The notes under the pieces were generated by a model. It saw only the letters and a list, made by a program, of their open reading frames with translations, searched no databases and was not told where the DNA came from. Positions 7,933 to 17,047 of a DNA stretch of 59,888 nt are shown here, piece after piece. Origin of the DNA: Bacillota bacterium. Lineage in GTDB: Bacteria; Bacillota; Clostridia; Christensenellales; Aristaeellaceae. The stretch lies in assembly GCA_023421395.1 (NCBI GenBank), contig JAEZTL010000052.1, positions 1 through 59,888 of the forward strand, given 5' to 3'. Position 1 is the stretch's first letter, and every line of letters begins with the position of its first letter. The translations under genes and the position numbers were made by a program.

Positions 7933-9906
7933 ATGGGCGACGAGCTGATCTCGGTGATCATCCCCGTGTACAAGACGGAGGATTATCTGGCGCAATGCCT
8001 GGAAACGGTGCTGGGTCAGACCTACCGCAACATCGAAGTGATCCTTGTGGACGACGGGTCCCCGGACAGGTGCCCGGAGCTCTGCGACGATTACGCCGCG
8101 TTGGACGCCCGGGTGCGGGTGATCCACAAGGCGAACGGCGGCATTTCAGACGCCCGGAACGCCGGGCTTGACGCCGCGAAGGGCGAACTCATCGCTTTTG
8201 TCGACTCGGACGACTGGGTCGACTACGATTTTTTGGAGGTCCTGCACGGCGCGCTCGAAGCATGCGACGCGGATATCGCCGCCTGCGGCATTGTGAAGGC
8301 CTATGACGGTCGCTACAAGCGGCGGTGCTTTTTTGAATCAAGCAAGGTCATCGACGGGGCGGAGGCGATGCGGGAGATCCTGCTCAACGTCCGCATGTCC
8401 AGCCATACCTGGAACAAGCTCTACCGGCGGCGCCTTTTCGACGGCCTTCGTTTTCCCGTGGGCCGGAACTATGAAGACATCTACATCATGCACAGGATCT
8501 TCGCGGGCGCCCGGCGGGTGGCCGCCGTCAGCGACTGGAAATACTATTACAGGCAGCACTCGGGCTCCATCATCTACACGCCTTCCATTCACAACCTGCT
8601 CAATCGCTTCGAGGCGTACCGCCAGCGGTACGAGGATGCGAAGGACAGCTACCGGGATCTCAGGACGCAATTGATCCGCATGGCGGTGGACGCCGCGCTG
8701 GATCTGATGGACAGCAAGGCGGGCGAAGGCGAGGAGCGCGCCGGCGCGCGGCGCAGCGCGGAGGAATTTCTGCGAGAGGTCAGCCGAAGCCGCCGGGATT
8801 TGAAAAGTCTTGGGGCGCACCTGACGATGCGGGTGCGCCACCCTCGGTTCGACAGGCGCGCGGTTTCCATGCTGCAGCGCTTGGTAAAGCCGGTCGCGAT
8901 GCTGTATCGGGGGAAACCCCGGAGGATGCCGATCCCCCAGCCGGATTGGCGCGCCCTCGGGGCCGAAGACGCATGCGTGCTCCTTGGAAGTCCCGAATAC
9001 GGAAATCTGGGGGATTCCGCCATCGGATACGCCGAAAAAAAGTTCTTTGAGGACGGGGGCAGGGCGCTCGCCGAAGTCACCGAGTGCCAATGCCACAGGT
9101 ACGCCGGCCGCCTTGCGCGCACAATTCGCCCCGGCGCGCTGATCGCGCTGCAGGGCGGCGGCAATCTCGGAAGCCAGTACAGGGATCAGGAGGCCATCCG
9201 CGCCTGGGCCATCCGGAAATTCCCTAAAAACAGGATGGTGCTGTTTCCGCAGACCCTCCACTTTCCCGAAGAGCCGGGGGGCGAAAAAGAAAAGAAATCG
9301 CTGGCTGCGCTGTACGGCGCCCACCGCCGCCTGACGCTGTTTGCACGGGAAGCGCATTCTTTCGCGCTGATGCGCGGCCTGTTTTCAAACCCCGTCGAGC
9401 TCGCCCCGGACATTGTGATGTCGCTGCCTGCCAGGGAGATACAGGCAGAGCGGATGGGTGCGCTGCTCATCCTCCGGAGCGACGTGGAAGCCAGGCTGGA
9501 TGCAACGCAGTTCTTCGCCATCAAAAACGAACTGGCCCGGCAAGGGCATCAGGTTGAGTTTGCCGACACGCTGTTTTCCCACGACATTTCCCTTGCAAGC
9601 CGCGAACAGGTGCTGGATGGGATGCTGCGGCGCATCGCTTCGGCAAAGCTGGTGGTGACCGACCGCCTGCATGCGATGATCTTTTCAGCCATCGCCGGCA
9701 CGCCATGCGTCGCCTTCGGAAATTACAACCACAAGCTCCCCGGCTGTTACGAATGGTTGAAGCCGCTGGGCTACATCTCGTTCTGCGAGAGGGTGGAAGC
9801 GTTTGACGCGGCGCTTGGGCACCTTGACCTTGAAAAGGCGCACACCTACCGGAGCCTCGACCTCTCCGGCGCGTTCGAAGGGCTCCGGAAGGCCATCGAA
9901 AAATAG
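7933..9906 (+). CDS. GT2 glycosyltransferase fused to polysaccharide pyruvyl transferase
   Basis: 657-residue two-domain enzyme. Residues ~5-110 are a family-2 glycosyltransferase: ISVIIPVYKTEDYLAQCL, ILVDDGSPD and the FVDSDDW acidic motif. Residues ~345-640 are a polysaccharide pyruvyl transferase domain: GSPEYGNLGDSAIGYAE, LQGGGNLG, APDIVMSL and VVTDRLHAMI. Together they would add a sugar and a ketal pyruvate to a surface polysaccharide. The start is the ATG at 7933 after GAGGGG; an earlier in-frame ATG is not preceded by a ribosome site. It stands alone, with its own promoter and a GC-rich inverted repeat behind it, rather than in a polysaccharide cluster. No membrane segment seen. Confidence 0.88.
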   Translation: MGDELISVIIPVYKTEDYLAQCLETVLGQTYRNIEVILVDDGSPDRCPELCDDYAALDARVRVIHKANGGISDARNAGLDAAKGELIAFVDSDDWVDYDFLEVLHGALEACDADIAACGIVKAYDGRYKRRCFFESSKVIDGAEAMREILLNVRMSSHTWNKLYRRRLFDGLRFPVGRNYEDIYIMHRIFAGARRVAAVSDWKYYYRQHSGSIIYTPSIHNLLNRFEAYRQRYEDAKDSYRDLRTQLIRMAVDAALDLMDSKAGEGEERAGARRSAEEFLREVSRSRRDLKSLGAHLTMRVRHPRFDRRAVSMLQRLVKPVAMLYRGKPRRMPIPQPDWRALGAEDACVLLGSPEYGNLGDSAIGYAEKKFFEDGGRALAEVTECQCHRYAGRLARTIRPGALIALQGGGNLGSQYRDQEAIRAWAIRKFPKNRMVLFPQTLHFPEEPGGEKEKKSLAALYGAHRRLTLFAREAHSFALMRGLFSNPVELAPDIVMSLPAREIQAERMGALLILRSDVEARLDATQFFAIKNELARQGHQVEFADTLFSHDISLASREQVLDGMLRRIASAKLVVTDRLHAMIFSAIAGTPCVAFGNYNHKLPGCYEWLKPLGYISFCERVEAFDAALGHLDLEKAHTYRSLDLSGAFEGLRKAIEK

Positions 9907-9923
9907 GAGAAATCCACGCCTTC

Positions 9924-9952
9924 ACGCCCCGTGCGCACGCCGTACGGGGCGT
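9924..9952 (+). terminator. stem-loop after the glycosyltransferase gene
   Basis: Perfect nine-base arms ACGCCCCGT / ACGGGGCGT around an 11-base loop, 18 bases after the stop. It is followed by AAAAATATTT rather than a pure T run, so termination strength is uncertain. Confidence 0.5.
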
Positions 9953-9960
9953 AAAAATAT

Positions 9961-9989
9961 TTGACAACCGCCGTCAGGCATTCTATAAT
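9961..9989 (+). promoter_or_regulatory. consensus sigma-A promoter of the small orphan gene
   Basis: TTGACA (9961-9966), 17 bases, TATAAT (9984-9989): a perfect consensus promoter. It lies about 200 bases before the first good ribosome site (GAGGAGG at ~10180), leaving a long leader. Confidence 0.8.
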
Positions 9990-10193
9990 AATTTAAGCAT
10001 GAATATGTAAAAATGGTGGAAAACAGCGCAAATCTCCAATCCGAAGAGGCGTTCTCGTATGCTTCGTCTGCACGTTTGCGCCCGCCGCGACCGATCCCCG
10101 TGCACCGGTGGCTTCCCGGGGACGGGAAAAACGCGCCCGCCGCCCAAACGACCGCTTCGAACGAGTTCGACAAGGTGCGAGGAGGTTCGCTTA

Positions 10194-10426
10194 TGAAGAT
10201 TCCTTCCAACAATGGGGACATCATCCTACGACGGAAGCCCTTCTCGGGCAGCGGCCGGTTCATCACCCCCGGCGGGCGATGGGTACAGGGGCGTTGGTTC
10301 GAGGCCCCGGCCGAGGACGCCTACGGGCGGCAGTACCGGGTCATCTGGACGAACGTCAACTGGCAGGCGGAAGATCCGGAACGGGCGGCGGACTGGAAGA
10401 ACCCGGATTTTGTCATCGAAGCCTGA
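10194..10426 (+). CDS. small orphan protein, tryptophan-rich, function unknown
   Basis: 77 residues, soluble, not recognised. It has several tryptophans (GGRWVQGRWFEAP, VIWTNVNWQ, ADWKNPDF) and a mix of charged residues, suggesting a compact beta-rich fold. The ATG is preceded by GAGGAGG, an excellent ribosome site. The frame is open back to 10013, but that part lacks a ribosome site and its composition looks non-coding, so I take the shorter form. It is transcribed from a consensus promoter at 9961-9989, with a leader of about 200 bases that could carry regulation. No neighbour offers a functional hint. Confidence 0.55.
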
Positions 10427-11343
10427 CGCCGGGGCGCGCGGGCGCTGCGGGATGATACCGATCCGGTTTCTGATCGCGGAAGAAACTGTTGGTTTTCATG
10501 CTGTTTTAAAGGCCAAATCGGCATCAATAACGGCGAAACGATGAATGGATACCATATCCAAACATGAATGCATCGTGGTGCCGATCTTTTTCGCACACGG
10601 CTGGGCGAGCCCTGCTCGGGCGCAGCGCGGCCGAGCCTTGCTTTAACGCCTTGTCTCGTATTGAAAAAAATTTCGCCGCTTCGGACGCATTCATGTTTTG
10701 CAGGGGCATGACGGGGGCGGTGTTAAGGAGGCGGAAGGGCAGATGCCCTGCCGCCTCCTTAACGCGACGGAAAACCCCGGCGTACTCCACGCAATGGGAA
10801 CGCACCGTTCCCGGGCAAGGCGGGCTCAACAGTCAAAAAACCGAAAAAACACTTGAAATTAATATCGTTGAGATGCTCGATATCATATATGGCAGGTATA
10901 TTAAAATCTATGCACTTCTGCGAAGCGCGCCCTGTGGGTGGCGCGCCCCCATGAAACGAAGCGCCAGTCCGAGATGAAAGAGGGCCTGTCTGTGAAACGC
11001 AACCGCGCGGCTCCCCGTGGGGTTCGCACCGCCTGCCGCCGATGGGCCGCGTCCATGCTCTCGCCGCCTTGCAGAGGGCGACGGCCCGCGAACTGATCGC
11101 GTATCATCCGCTTCGGCGGTGCAAACTCTTTGAAAATCGATGACCACCGACGCGCGCCGTGTGCCGACTGTTTTCGATCGGCACCGACAGAACGCGCCGA
11201 AGGTTGCGGCCTGAATGACCGGGCGGCATGGCGATTTGATGCGCCGCCGCGAAAAAAATCCATGACCGTTTCAATGACGGCTCAATGCTGCGAATATCGC
11301 TTCCCGATCCGGGGAATGCGTGAAACTGGAAAGAGGTATGCAA
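10427..11343. other. gene-poor region of about 900 bases
   Basis: No open frame here has both a ribosome site and the codon pattern of its neighbours. It contains a long perfect hairpin (10722-10763), an AT-rich patch around 10850-10915 and a smaller GCGCGCC/GGCGCGC stem (10925-10946). It may be a decayed gene, a regulatory RNA or an old insertion site. Confidence 0.6.
10722..10763. repeat. long composite hairpin in the gene-poor region
   Basis: Outer stem of 13 perfect pairs (GTTAAGGAGGCGG with CCGCCTCCTTAAC), a 2x2 internal loop, then GGGC-AGAT-GCCC. No T run follows either arm, so it is not a standard terminator. It could be a REP/MITE-like element or part of a structured RNA. Confidence 0.75.
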
Positions 11344-12573
11344 ATGGAATACTATGAGATCCTGCTGCCGATCGCGCTTTTGCTGGCGTTGTCTAAAGTT
11401 CTGATGAAAATCTGCGAGAGAATCCGGGTGCCCGCGGTGGTAGGCATGTTGCTGGCGGGGGTTCTGGTAGGCCTGATCAACTACATCCCGGGGCAGGAGG
11501 TGCTGAACAACACCTCGTTGGAAGGCCTGAACTTTTTTGCCAAAATCGGCGTGGTGCTGATCCTCTTTTCCGCCGGGCTTGAGACGGATCTCGGCAAGAT
11601 CAAAAAGATCGGCGGACCCGCGGTTGTGATTACGCTGGCGGGCGTCATTGTGCCGATGGCGTTGGGCTTCCTGGTGGCCACGCTGGCCAACGGCGGCTTT
11701 TCCAGCCTCACGCGGGAGAAAATGCTGATCAATCTGTTCTACGGTACGATCCTGACGGCCACTTCCGTCAGCGTCAGCGTCGCGACGCTCCGGGAAATCG
11801 GAAAGCTGAACACAAAGGTCGGCACCTCGATCGTTGCGGCGGCGATTATCGACGACATCCTGGGCATCGTCGTGCTCTCGTTCGTGCTGTCGCTGAAGGG
11901 CTCCGGCGGAGCGGCGGCCGTGAACCCGATGGCCGTGGTGATCAAGACGCTGCTCTACTTCGTTTTCGTCGGAGTGCTGGCTTACGTCGCGGGCAAGGGA
12001 TTTGGCCGCCTTGACCGGAAGTTCCCCCATCACCGGCTGGTGCCGATCCTTTCGCTGGCGTTCTGCTTCATCGTCGCCTACGGCAGCGAGCGCTGGTTCG
12101 GCATTGCGGACATCACCGGCGCCTACATCGTGGGATTGATCCTCTCCACCAACTCGGACAGCCGCTACATCGGCCGTAAGGCCGACATTCTGGGCTACAT
12201 GATCTTCGTGCCCATCTTCTTCGGCAACATCGGCATCGCCACAAAATTCTCCGAGATCGACACCGGCATGATGCTCTTCGGCGCGCTGTTCATCATTGCG
12301 GGTATGCTGGGCAAAGTTCTGGGCTGCGGCATCGCCGCGGCGAGCTGCCACTACGGGTTGAAGAATTCCATCAAAGTGGGCGTCGGCATGATGGCCCGCG
12401 CGGAGGTCGCGCTGGTGACGGCGCAGAAAGGGGTGGAATTTGGGATCATCGAAAGCAGCATCATGCCCTTCATCGTGATCCTGATCATCGTGACCAGCTT
12501 TGTCACGCCCATGACCCTGCACGCGCTGTACCGGTCTGACGAAGGCGGAAAGGAACTGGCAAAGGCTGGCTAG
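11344..12573 (+). CDS. CPA2-family cation:proton antiporter (Kef/NapA-like)
   Basis: 409-residue integral membrane protein with about 12 hydrophobic segments along its whole length, expected to exchange Na+ or K+ for H+. Typical features include RVPAVVGMLLAGVLVGL near the start, LILFSAGLETDL (half-helix), TATSVSVSVATL and the AAIIDDILGIVVLS segment, whose paired Asp residues form the ion-binding site. It ends after the last transmembrane helices, with no KTN/TrkA-N domain. The start is the ATG at 11344, seven bases after AGAGG; the ATG at 11338 would be too close. Followed by a strong bidirectional terminator. Cation specificity cannot be read from sequence. Confidence 0.9.
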   Translation: MEYYEILLPIALLLALSKVLMKICERIRVPAVVGMLLAGVLVGLINYIPGQEVLNNTSLEGLNFFAKIGVVLILFSAGLETDLGKIKKIGGPAVVITLAGVIVPMALGFLVATLANGGFSSLTREKMLINLFYGTILTATSVSVSVATLREIGKLNTKVGTSIVAAAIIDDILGIVVLSFVLSLKGSGGAAAVNPMAVVIKTLLYFVFVGVLAYVAGKGFGRLDRKFPHHRLVPILSLAFCFIVAYGSERWFGIADITGAYIVGLILSTNSDSRYIGRKADILGYMIFVPIFFGNIGIATKFSEIDTGMMLFGALFIIAGMLGKVLGCGIAAASCHYGLKNSIKVGVGMMARAEVALVTAQKGVEFGIIESSIMPFIVILIIVTSFVTPMTLHALYRSDEGGKELAKAG

Positions 12574-12619
12574 AGTCCTCCGCGGCATCCCCTCACCGGT
12601 GGGCTTACAATAGAACCTC

Positions 12620-12660
12620 TTTGCGGGCGGCTCCGTCGGTTTGACGGAGCCGCCCGCAAA
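12620..12660. terminator. bidirectional terminator between convergent genes
   Basis: 18 perfect pairs (TTTGCGGGCGGCTCCGTC against its complement) around GGTTT, placed between the ends of the antiporter gene (plus) and the PP-loop gene (minus). A TTTTT follows about ten bases on. Confidence 0.85.
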
Positions 12661-12674
12661 TTGACGCGCCTTTT

Positions 12675-13751
12675 TCAGTTGCCTCGCACGGCGAACTGCC
12701 CGGCGCGCTCATTCAGCTGGTCAAAGTCCAGCCCGTAGAATCGTCGGGTGATGAAGCGCAGCGTGTCCAGGTTCCACCGGTCCTCGGCGGCGAGCGCCTC
12801 GTCCAGCGTGAGAATGTTGTGCCGAACCTGGTTGGCGCGCTCCACCTCCAGGTCGCTGTAGCCCAACATCCGCTTGTAAAAGTAGGACTTCAGATACGAA
12901 ACGTAGCAGTCCGACCGGTGCGCGCCCGAAAACCCCTCCGGACGCTTCCAGCCGATCTCTTGGAGCGCCGCCTCGATCTCCTCCTTCTTCCATTCGATGT
13001 AACGGCGGAAGGGCTTGATGACCTTGGGGCCGCCCCGCCGTTTGAGGAGCCGCTCGCTGATGAGGTACTCCACGCCCTGACGGTAGATCACGCCCGGGTG
13101 GCGCAGGTACGACGGATTGCGCGCCACCTGCCGGAGGTATCCCAGCGCCATGCCCGCGCGGGTGGGGTTTTCCGGGCGCAGCGCGAGAATATCGCGCTTG
13201 AAGGTGATGGATTCGTAGGGCGCGTTGCCATCAAATACGATGGGTATGCCCAGCGACCCGGCGTGGCGGCCCACGATTCTGGCGATGGAACGGCAGCCGG
13301 AGCAGAAGGTGGTGATCATCGGCGCCGAGGGCTTTTTGGCCCAGGCCGCCACGCACAGGCGGCTGTAGCGATTTACGTGGGGGTTGTCCAGCACCGTCAG
13401 GTCAACGCCCAGTGTCGCGGGGATCGAGCGGATGTTTTCAAGGGTTTCCGGAGGCATGAAATCGTTGCGCACGGTCACCGCCAAAGCCTTCAGCCCCAAT
13501 TCCCGCCGGACGAACCGGAGCAGATAAGCGCTGTCCCGCCCGCCGCTGAAGGACACCACGCAGTCGTAGGGGCGATTTTTGTCCGCCGCCTGCAAAAGCA
13601 CCGCCACGTCCGCTTTCAGCGCCTCCAAGCCGCGATACCTCGCGGGCTTCGTCGAGCGCCGCGCGTCGGCGCAGAAGCGGCACTCGCCGCCCCCGCCCAG
13701 CGCCGTTCCGGGCACATCCCCCCTGAGTCCGCATGACCGGCATCGTTCCAC
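12675..13751 (-). CDS. PP-loop ATPase, adenine-nucleotide alpha-hydrolase family (amidotransferase/WbpG-like)
   Basis: 358-residue N-type ATP pyrophosphatase. The PP-loop is SFSGGRDSAYLL, near residue 70. N-terminal CRSCGL and CRFC form a likely zinc knuckle and a later FCSGC gives another cysteine pair. This layout resembles sugar amidotransferases of the WbpG/PseA type and related tRNA thiolases; the substrate is not certain. I choose the GTG at 13751 because AGGAGGGG lies seven bases upstream; an ATG 15 codons earlier has no ribosome site. Single gene, convergent with the antiporter and divergent from ldhA. Confidence 0.78.
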   Translation of the reverse strand: MERCRSCGLRGDVPGTALGGGGECRFCADARRSTKPARYRGLEALKADVAVLLQAADKNRPYDCVVSFSGGRDSAYLLRFVRRELGLKALAVTVRNDFMPPETLENIRSIPATLGVDLTVLDNPHVNRYSRLCVAAWAKKPSAPMITTFCSGCRSIARIVGRHAGSLGIPIVFDGNAPYESITFKRDILALRPENPTRAGMALGYLRQVARNPSYLRHPGVIYRQGVEYLISERLLKRRGGPKVIKPFRRYIEWKKEEIEAALQEIGWKRPEGFSGAHRSDCYVSYLKSYFYKRMLGYSDLEVERANQVRHNILTLDEALAAEDRWNLDTLRFITRRFYGLDFDQLNERAGQFAVRGN

Positions 13752-14044
13752 CGTCTGTCCCCTCCTTGCGCGGATTGCGTTAAGTTCCCATGTCATTCAT
13801 CATATCGCAAAGCCGAGGAATTTCCATAACTATATATACATTTTTACAATAAAATTACAGTACACAAAAAGGGAACCGGCGTTTTCCGCGGAGAGCCCTG
13901 GTGCTCTTTGGGCGCTGAAAAACCGCGGACGCCGCCCGGGTTCGGGCCGTCGGCTGCCACCGGGAACCGGCTGTTTTGCGCCGCGTCCAAATAAACACTG
14001 GGGGAATCTGCCACAATAGGGAAAACGCTGCGGGAGGGTTCCTC

Positions 14045-15082
14045 ATGATTCGGATTGGATTTTTCGACGCAAAGCCCTACGACAGGCGCTGGTTCGAACG
14101 CCTGAAGGGCGACGCGGAGATACACTACTTTGAAGGCAAGCTGAACCCATCCACCGTCAAGGTGGCTCAGGGGCTCGACGCGGTTTGCGCCTTTGTCAAC
14201 GACGAGGTGAGCGCGCCCGTTCTGGACGCGCTTTCCGGTTACGGCATCCGGCTGTTGGCGCTGCGCTGCGCCGGGTACAACAACGTGGACTTCAAAGCGG
14301 CCTACGGCCGCGTCAGCGTGGTGCGGGTACCGGGCTATTCGCCCCACGCGGTGGCGGAGCACGCGGCGGCGCTGATGCTGACGCTGAACCGCAAGACCCA
14401 CCGGGCCTTTAACCGCACCCGGGAACACAACTTCACGATCAGCGGCCTCGAGGGCTATGACCTTCACGGCAAGACCGCGGGCATCGTCGGCACAGGCCGG
14501 ATCGGCCAGGCCTTCGCCGCCATCTGCCGGGGCTTTGGCATGGAGATCCTCGCCCACGACGCCTTTCCGAACCCCGGCTTGGGGTTTCGCTACGCTTCGC
14601 TGGACGAGCTTCTCGGCGCCAGCGATGTCCTGTCGCTGCACTGTCCGCTGACGGCCGAAACCCGACACATGATCGGCGCCGGGCGCCTCGCGGAAATGAA
14701 GCCGTCGGCGACGCTCATCAACACTTCCCGTGGCGCGCTTGTGGACAGCCGCGCGCTGCTGGAGGCGCTGCAGAAGGGGCGGCTGGGCGCGGCGGGGCTG
14801 GATGTGTACGAGGAAGAGAGCGATCTGTTCTTCGAGGACAAGTCCGGCGAACTGATGGACGACGAAGTGCTGTCTCTTTTGCTCACGCTGCCGAATGTCC
14901 TCGTTACATCCCACCAGGCGTTTCTGACCGACGAGGCGCTTCGCGCCATTGCGGAGACCACCCTCGCCGGCATCCGTGCCTTTTTCTCCGGCGCGCCGCT
15001 CGAAAATGAGATTTGCTATTACTGCCAGCCGGGCGGGGCGGGCGGCGGCTGCCGCCATACCCAGGCGGGGCGGTGCTTCTGA
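14045..15082 (+). CDS. ldhA: D-lactate dehydrogenase (2-hydroxyacid dehydrogenase family)
   Basis: Reduces pyruvate to D-lactate with NADH. The 345-residue protein has the family hallmarks: RCAGYNNVDF, the NAD-binding GIVGTGRIGQAFA, INTSRGALVDSRALLEAL with the catalytic Arg region, and LVTSHQAFLTDEAL with the catalytic His. VVRVPGYSPHAVAEHAAA and DVYEEESDLFFED are characteristic of the LdhA branch. GGGAGG lies seven bases before the ATG. The last ~20 residues (CQPGGAGGGC...) look unlike the family and may be a recent extension. Stands alone between promoters. Fits a fermentative anaerobe. Confidence 0.9.
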   Translation: MIRIGFFDAKPYDRRWFERLKGDAEIHYFEGKLNPSTVKVAQGLDAVCAFVNDEVSAPVLDALSGYGIRLLALRCAGYNNVDFKAAYGRVSVVRVPGYSPHAVAEHAAALMLTLNRKTHRAFNRTREHNFTISGLEGYDLHGKTAGIVGTGRIGQAFAAICRGFGMEILAHDAFPNPGLGFRYASLDELLGASDVLSLHCPLTAETRHMIGAGRLAEMKPSATLINTSRGALVDSRALLEALQKGRLGAAGLDVYEEESDLFFEDKSGELMDDEVLSLLLTLPNVLVTSHQAFLTDEALRAIAETTLAGIRAFFSGAPLENEICYYCQPGGAGGGCRHTQAGRCF

Positions 15083-15103
15083 CGGGCATTTGTCGAATGC
15101 GAA

Positions 15104-15132
15104 TTGACGAATGTGCCGGAAAGGTCTATAAT
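15104..15132 (+). promoter_or_regulatory. promoter of the YesL-like membrane protein gene
   Basis: TTGACG (15104-15109), 17 bases, TATAAT (15127-15132), 45 bases before the ATG. Confidence 0.75.
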
Positions 15133-15177
15133 TAGTAGAATCATACAGCCGCGCACGCGCGCTCGGGAGGGCACCAC

Positions 15178-16080
15178 ATGTCGGGCTTTATCAACAACTA
15201 CTACTACGGCAAGGCGGGCAAGGCCGATTTTACGCCGGAGAGCCTTCCGGACAGCCGCGTAAAGCTGTTTTTCGAAATGCTGCGCATCCACTTCAGCGGG
15301 TTGTGCGCGGTGAATCTTTTTTATCTGATCTTCTGCATCCCGGCGCTCTTCTGGACGATGGTCAACGCGTCAATGCTATTGAACGCGGAGAGCGGCATCA
15401 CTGCGGCGGGCGGCGGGCTGATGATTTATCTGATCGGCATGGTGCCCTGCCTGGCCATCGCGGGGGTGGGGGCGCCGGGCCTCATGTACGTGTGCCGCAA
15501 CTGGGCCAGGGACCAGCACGCCTTCCTTGTCGGCGATTTCAAGGACGCCGTCAAGGACAATTGGAAGCGCGGCCTCGCGTTGGGCTTTTTCAACGGGCTT
15601 TCGCTTCTCGTCAGCTACGTGGGCGTGGTCTACTACGGTCAGATGGCCGGCGGATCGGCCTTCTGGGTAGTCCCCGAGACGCTGGTGGTGATGATGCTGG
15701 CGCTGTGGTGGATGATCAACATGCTGATCTTTCCGATGATGGTCACCTACGAGATGAATCTGAAGACCCTCGTGCGCAACTGCGCGCTGATCGCGGTGGC
15801 GCGGCTGCCCTGGTCGATCCTGTTCCTGGCGGGAGGGCTGGCGATCCCCGCGGCAGCGCTGTTCCTGACGGCGGTGGTGCCTTTCGCGTATCTGATTCTG
15901 GCCGTGGCGCTGATCTACCTGGTGGCCGGCTTTGCGCTGACGGGTTTCGTCTACGCGTCCTATGCGGTCAGCTGCTTCGACCGGTTTTTGAACCCCAAGA
16001 TCGAGGGGGCGCCCGTCAACATGGGCCTTCGGGATCGGTCGCTGGACGACGAAGAGGATGAGGAAGGCGACAAGGTTTAA
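15178..16080 (+). CDS. DUF624/YesL-family membrane protein
   Basis: 300 residues with about six hydrophobic segments. The N-terminal pattern (short Tyr-rich leader, FEMLRIHFSGLCAVNLFYLIFCIPALF) is typical of YesL-like proteins, which often sit beside carbohydrate ABC transporters. An Asp/Glu-rich cytoplasmic tail ends the protein. A GGAGGG ribosome site and a good promoter precede it. No transporter genes adjoin it here, so its substrate context is missing. Function of the family is not established. Confidence 0.75.
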   Translation: MSGFINNYYYGKAGKADFTPESLPDSRVKLFFEMLRIHFSGLCAVNLFYLIFCIPALFWTMVNASMLLNAESGITAAGGGLMIYLIGMVPCLAIAGVGAPGLMYVCRNWARDQHAFLVGDFKDAVKDNWKRGLALGFFNGLSLLVSYVGVVYYGQMAGGSAFWVVPETLVVMMLALWWMINMLIFPMMVTYEMNLKTLVRNCALIAVARLPWSILFLAGGLAIPAAALFLTAVVPFAYLILAVALIYLVAGFALTGFVYASYAVSCFDRFLNPKIEGAPVNMGLRDRSLDDEEDEEGDKV

Positions 16081-16134
16081 CGCCCCGGCCCCGCGCGCAT
16101 ACTGAGGAAAAGTATGCAGTGCGGAGGTGCAACC

Positions 16135-16299
16135 TTGAATACGCTTTCCTGGAAACCGATGACGCGCCCCGAGCGCCTCAAGTACGAGGCGGCGGAGGAG
16201 CTGGGACTGCTTGAAAAACTCGTGCAGGTGGGCTGGGGCGGGCTCAGCGCCCGGGAGACCGGTCTCATCGGCGCGAGGGTGCGCGAGAGAACGCAATAG
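16135..16299 (+). CDS. alpha/beta-type small acid-soluble spore protein
   Basis: 54-residue protein that would coat and protect DNA in dormant spores. It carries the two family signatures: LKYEAAEELG in the first helix region and GGLSARETGLIGARV, corresponding to the usual LTAREAGSIGG segment. I choose the TTG at 16135 as start, six bases after GGAGGT; an ATG seven codons upstream overlaps that ribosome site. The gene is short of the ~65-70 residues common in Bacillus, but Clostridial forms vary. It identifies the organism as an endospore former or a recent descendant of one. A spore-specific sigma promoter may lie just upstream (CATACTG at ~16099) but is weak. Confidence 0.82.
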   Translation: MNTLSWKPMTRPERLKYEAAEELGLLEKLVQVGWGGLSARETGLIGARVRERTQ

Positions 16300-16339
16300 G
16301 CCGCCGGAGCCGCCCGGCCCCGGCCGGGGAGGGACCGGA

Positions 16340-17047
16340 TTGTACGCGGAATTTGCTTCCGTCTACGACCAGCTGATGGACGATGTGGATTACGAGGCCT
16401 GGGCGACCCAGAGCCTTTCGCGCATCGCGGCCTGCGGCATGGAGCCTAGGAGCGTATGCGACTGCGCCTGTGGCACCGGCGGCGTCGCGCTTGAGTTGGC
16501 GCGGCGGGGGCTGAAGGTGACGGGCGTGGACATTTCGGAATCCATGCTTCGGCTGGCTGCCGACAAGGCGCGGGCCGCGGGGTTGGCGCTGCGACTCGTC
16601 CGGCAGGACATGTGCGCCCTCAACCTGCCGCGGCCTGTGGACGCCATCGTCAGCGCCTGCGACGGCGTGAACTACCTTCTGACGCCCATGCGGGTGGCCC
16701 AGTTCTTCGGCCGCGCGCGGGAGGCGCTGAAAAAGGGCGGCGTGCTGACCTTCGACATCTCTTCCCGGGAGAAGCTGAAGCGCATGGCGCGGGAGCGCGT
16801 CTACTTCGAGGACAGGGAGGGGCTCACCTACCTGTGGGTAAACCGCATGGCTTCCGGCATTCTCACGATGGAGCTCAGCTTCTTTATCCGGGGCACGGAC
16901 GGACGCTATGACCGGTTTGATGAAGTGCAGCGCCAGCGCGCCCACAGCGTGGAGGAGATCCGCGGCTGGCTTCAGGACGCGGGTTTTTCCGGCATCCGAA
17001 TCGAGGACGGGGGCGACCGCGTCCATTTTACGGGAGTTAACGAATGA
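16340..17047 (+). CDS. class I SAM-dependent methyltransferase
   Basis: 235-residue methyltransferase. Motif I is VCDCACGTGGVALELARRG with the acidic VTGVDISESML strand behind it, and RLVRQDMCALNLP follows as motif II/III. The start is the TTG at 16340 (LYAEFASVYDQLMD), preceded by GGGAGGG. The stop overlaps the ATG of hslO by four bases, a pairing seen in other Clostridia. Substrate unknown. A fossil copy of the last ~40 bases of this gene is found again upstream of the second hslO (17921-17968). Confidence 0.82.
   Translation: MYAEFASVYDQLMDDVDYEAWATQSLSRIAACGMEPRSVCDCACGTGGVALELARRGLKVTGVDISESMLRLAADKARAAGLALRLVRQDMCALNLPRPVDAIVSACDGVNYLLTPMRVAQFFGRAREALKKGGVLTFDISSREKLKRMARERVYFEDREGLTYLWVNRMASGILTMELSFFIRGTDGRYDRFDEVQRQRAHSVEEIRGWLQDAGFSGIRIEDGGDRVHFTGVNE

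Noticed and set aside
10013..10193. Extension of the small orphan protein upstream to the ATG at 10013
   Set aside because: No ribosome site and a residue mix unlike coding sequence; GAGGAGG sits before the ATG at 10194.
10564..10977. 137-codon open frame in the gene-poor region
   Set aside because: Crosses the perfect hairpin, lacks a ribosome site and has no recognisable composition.
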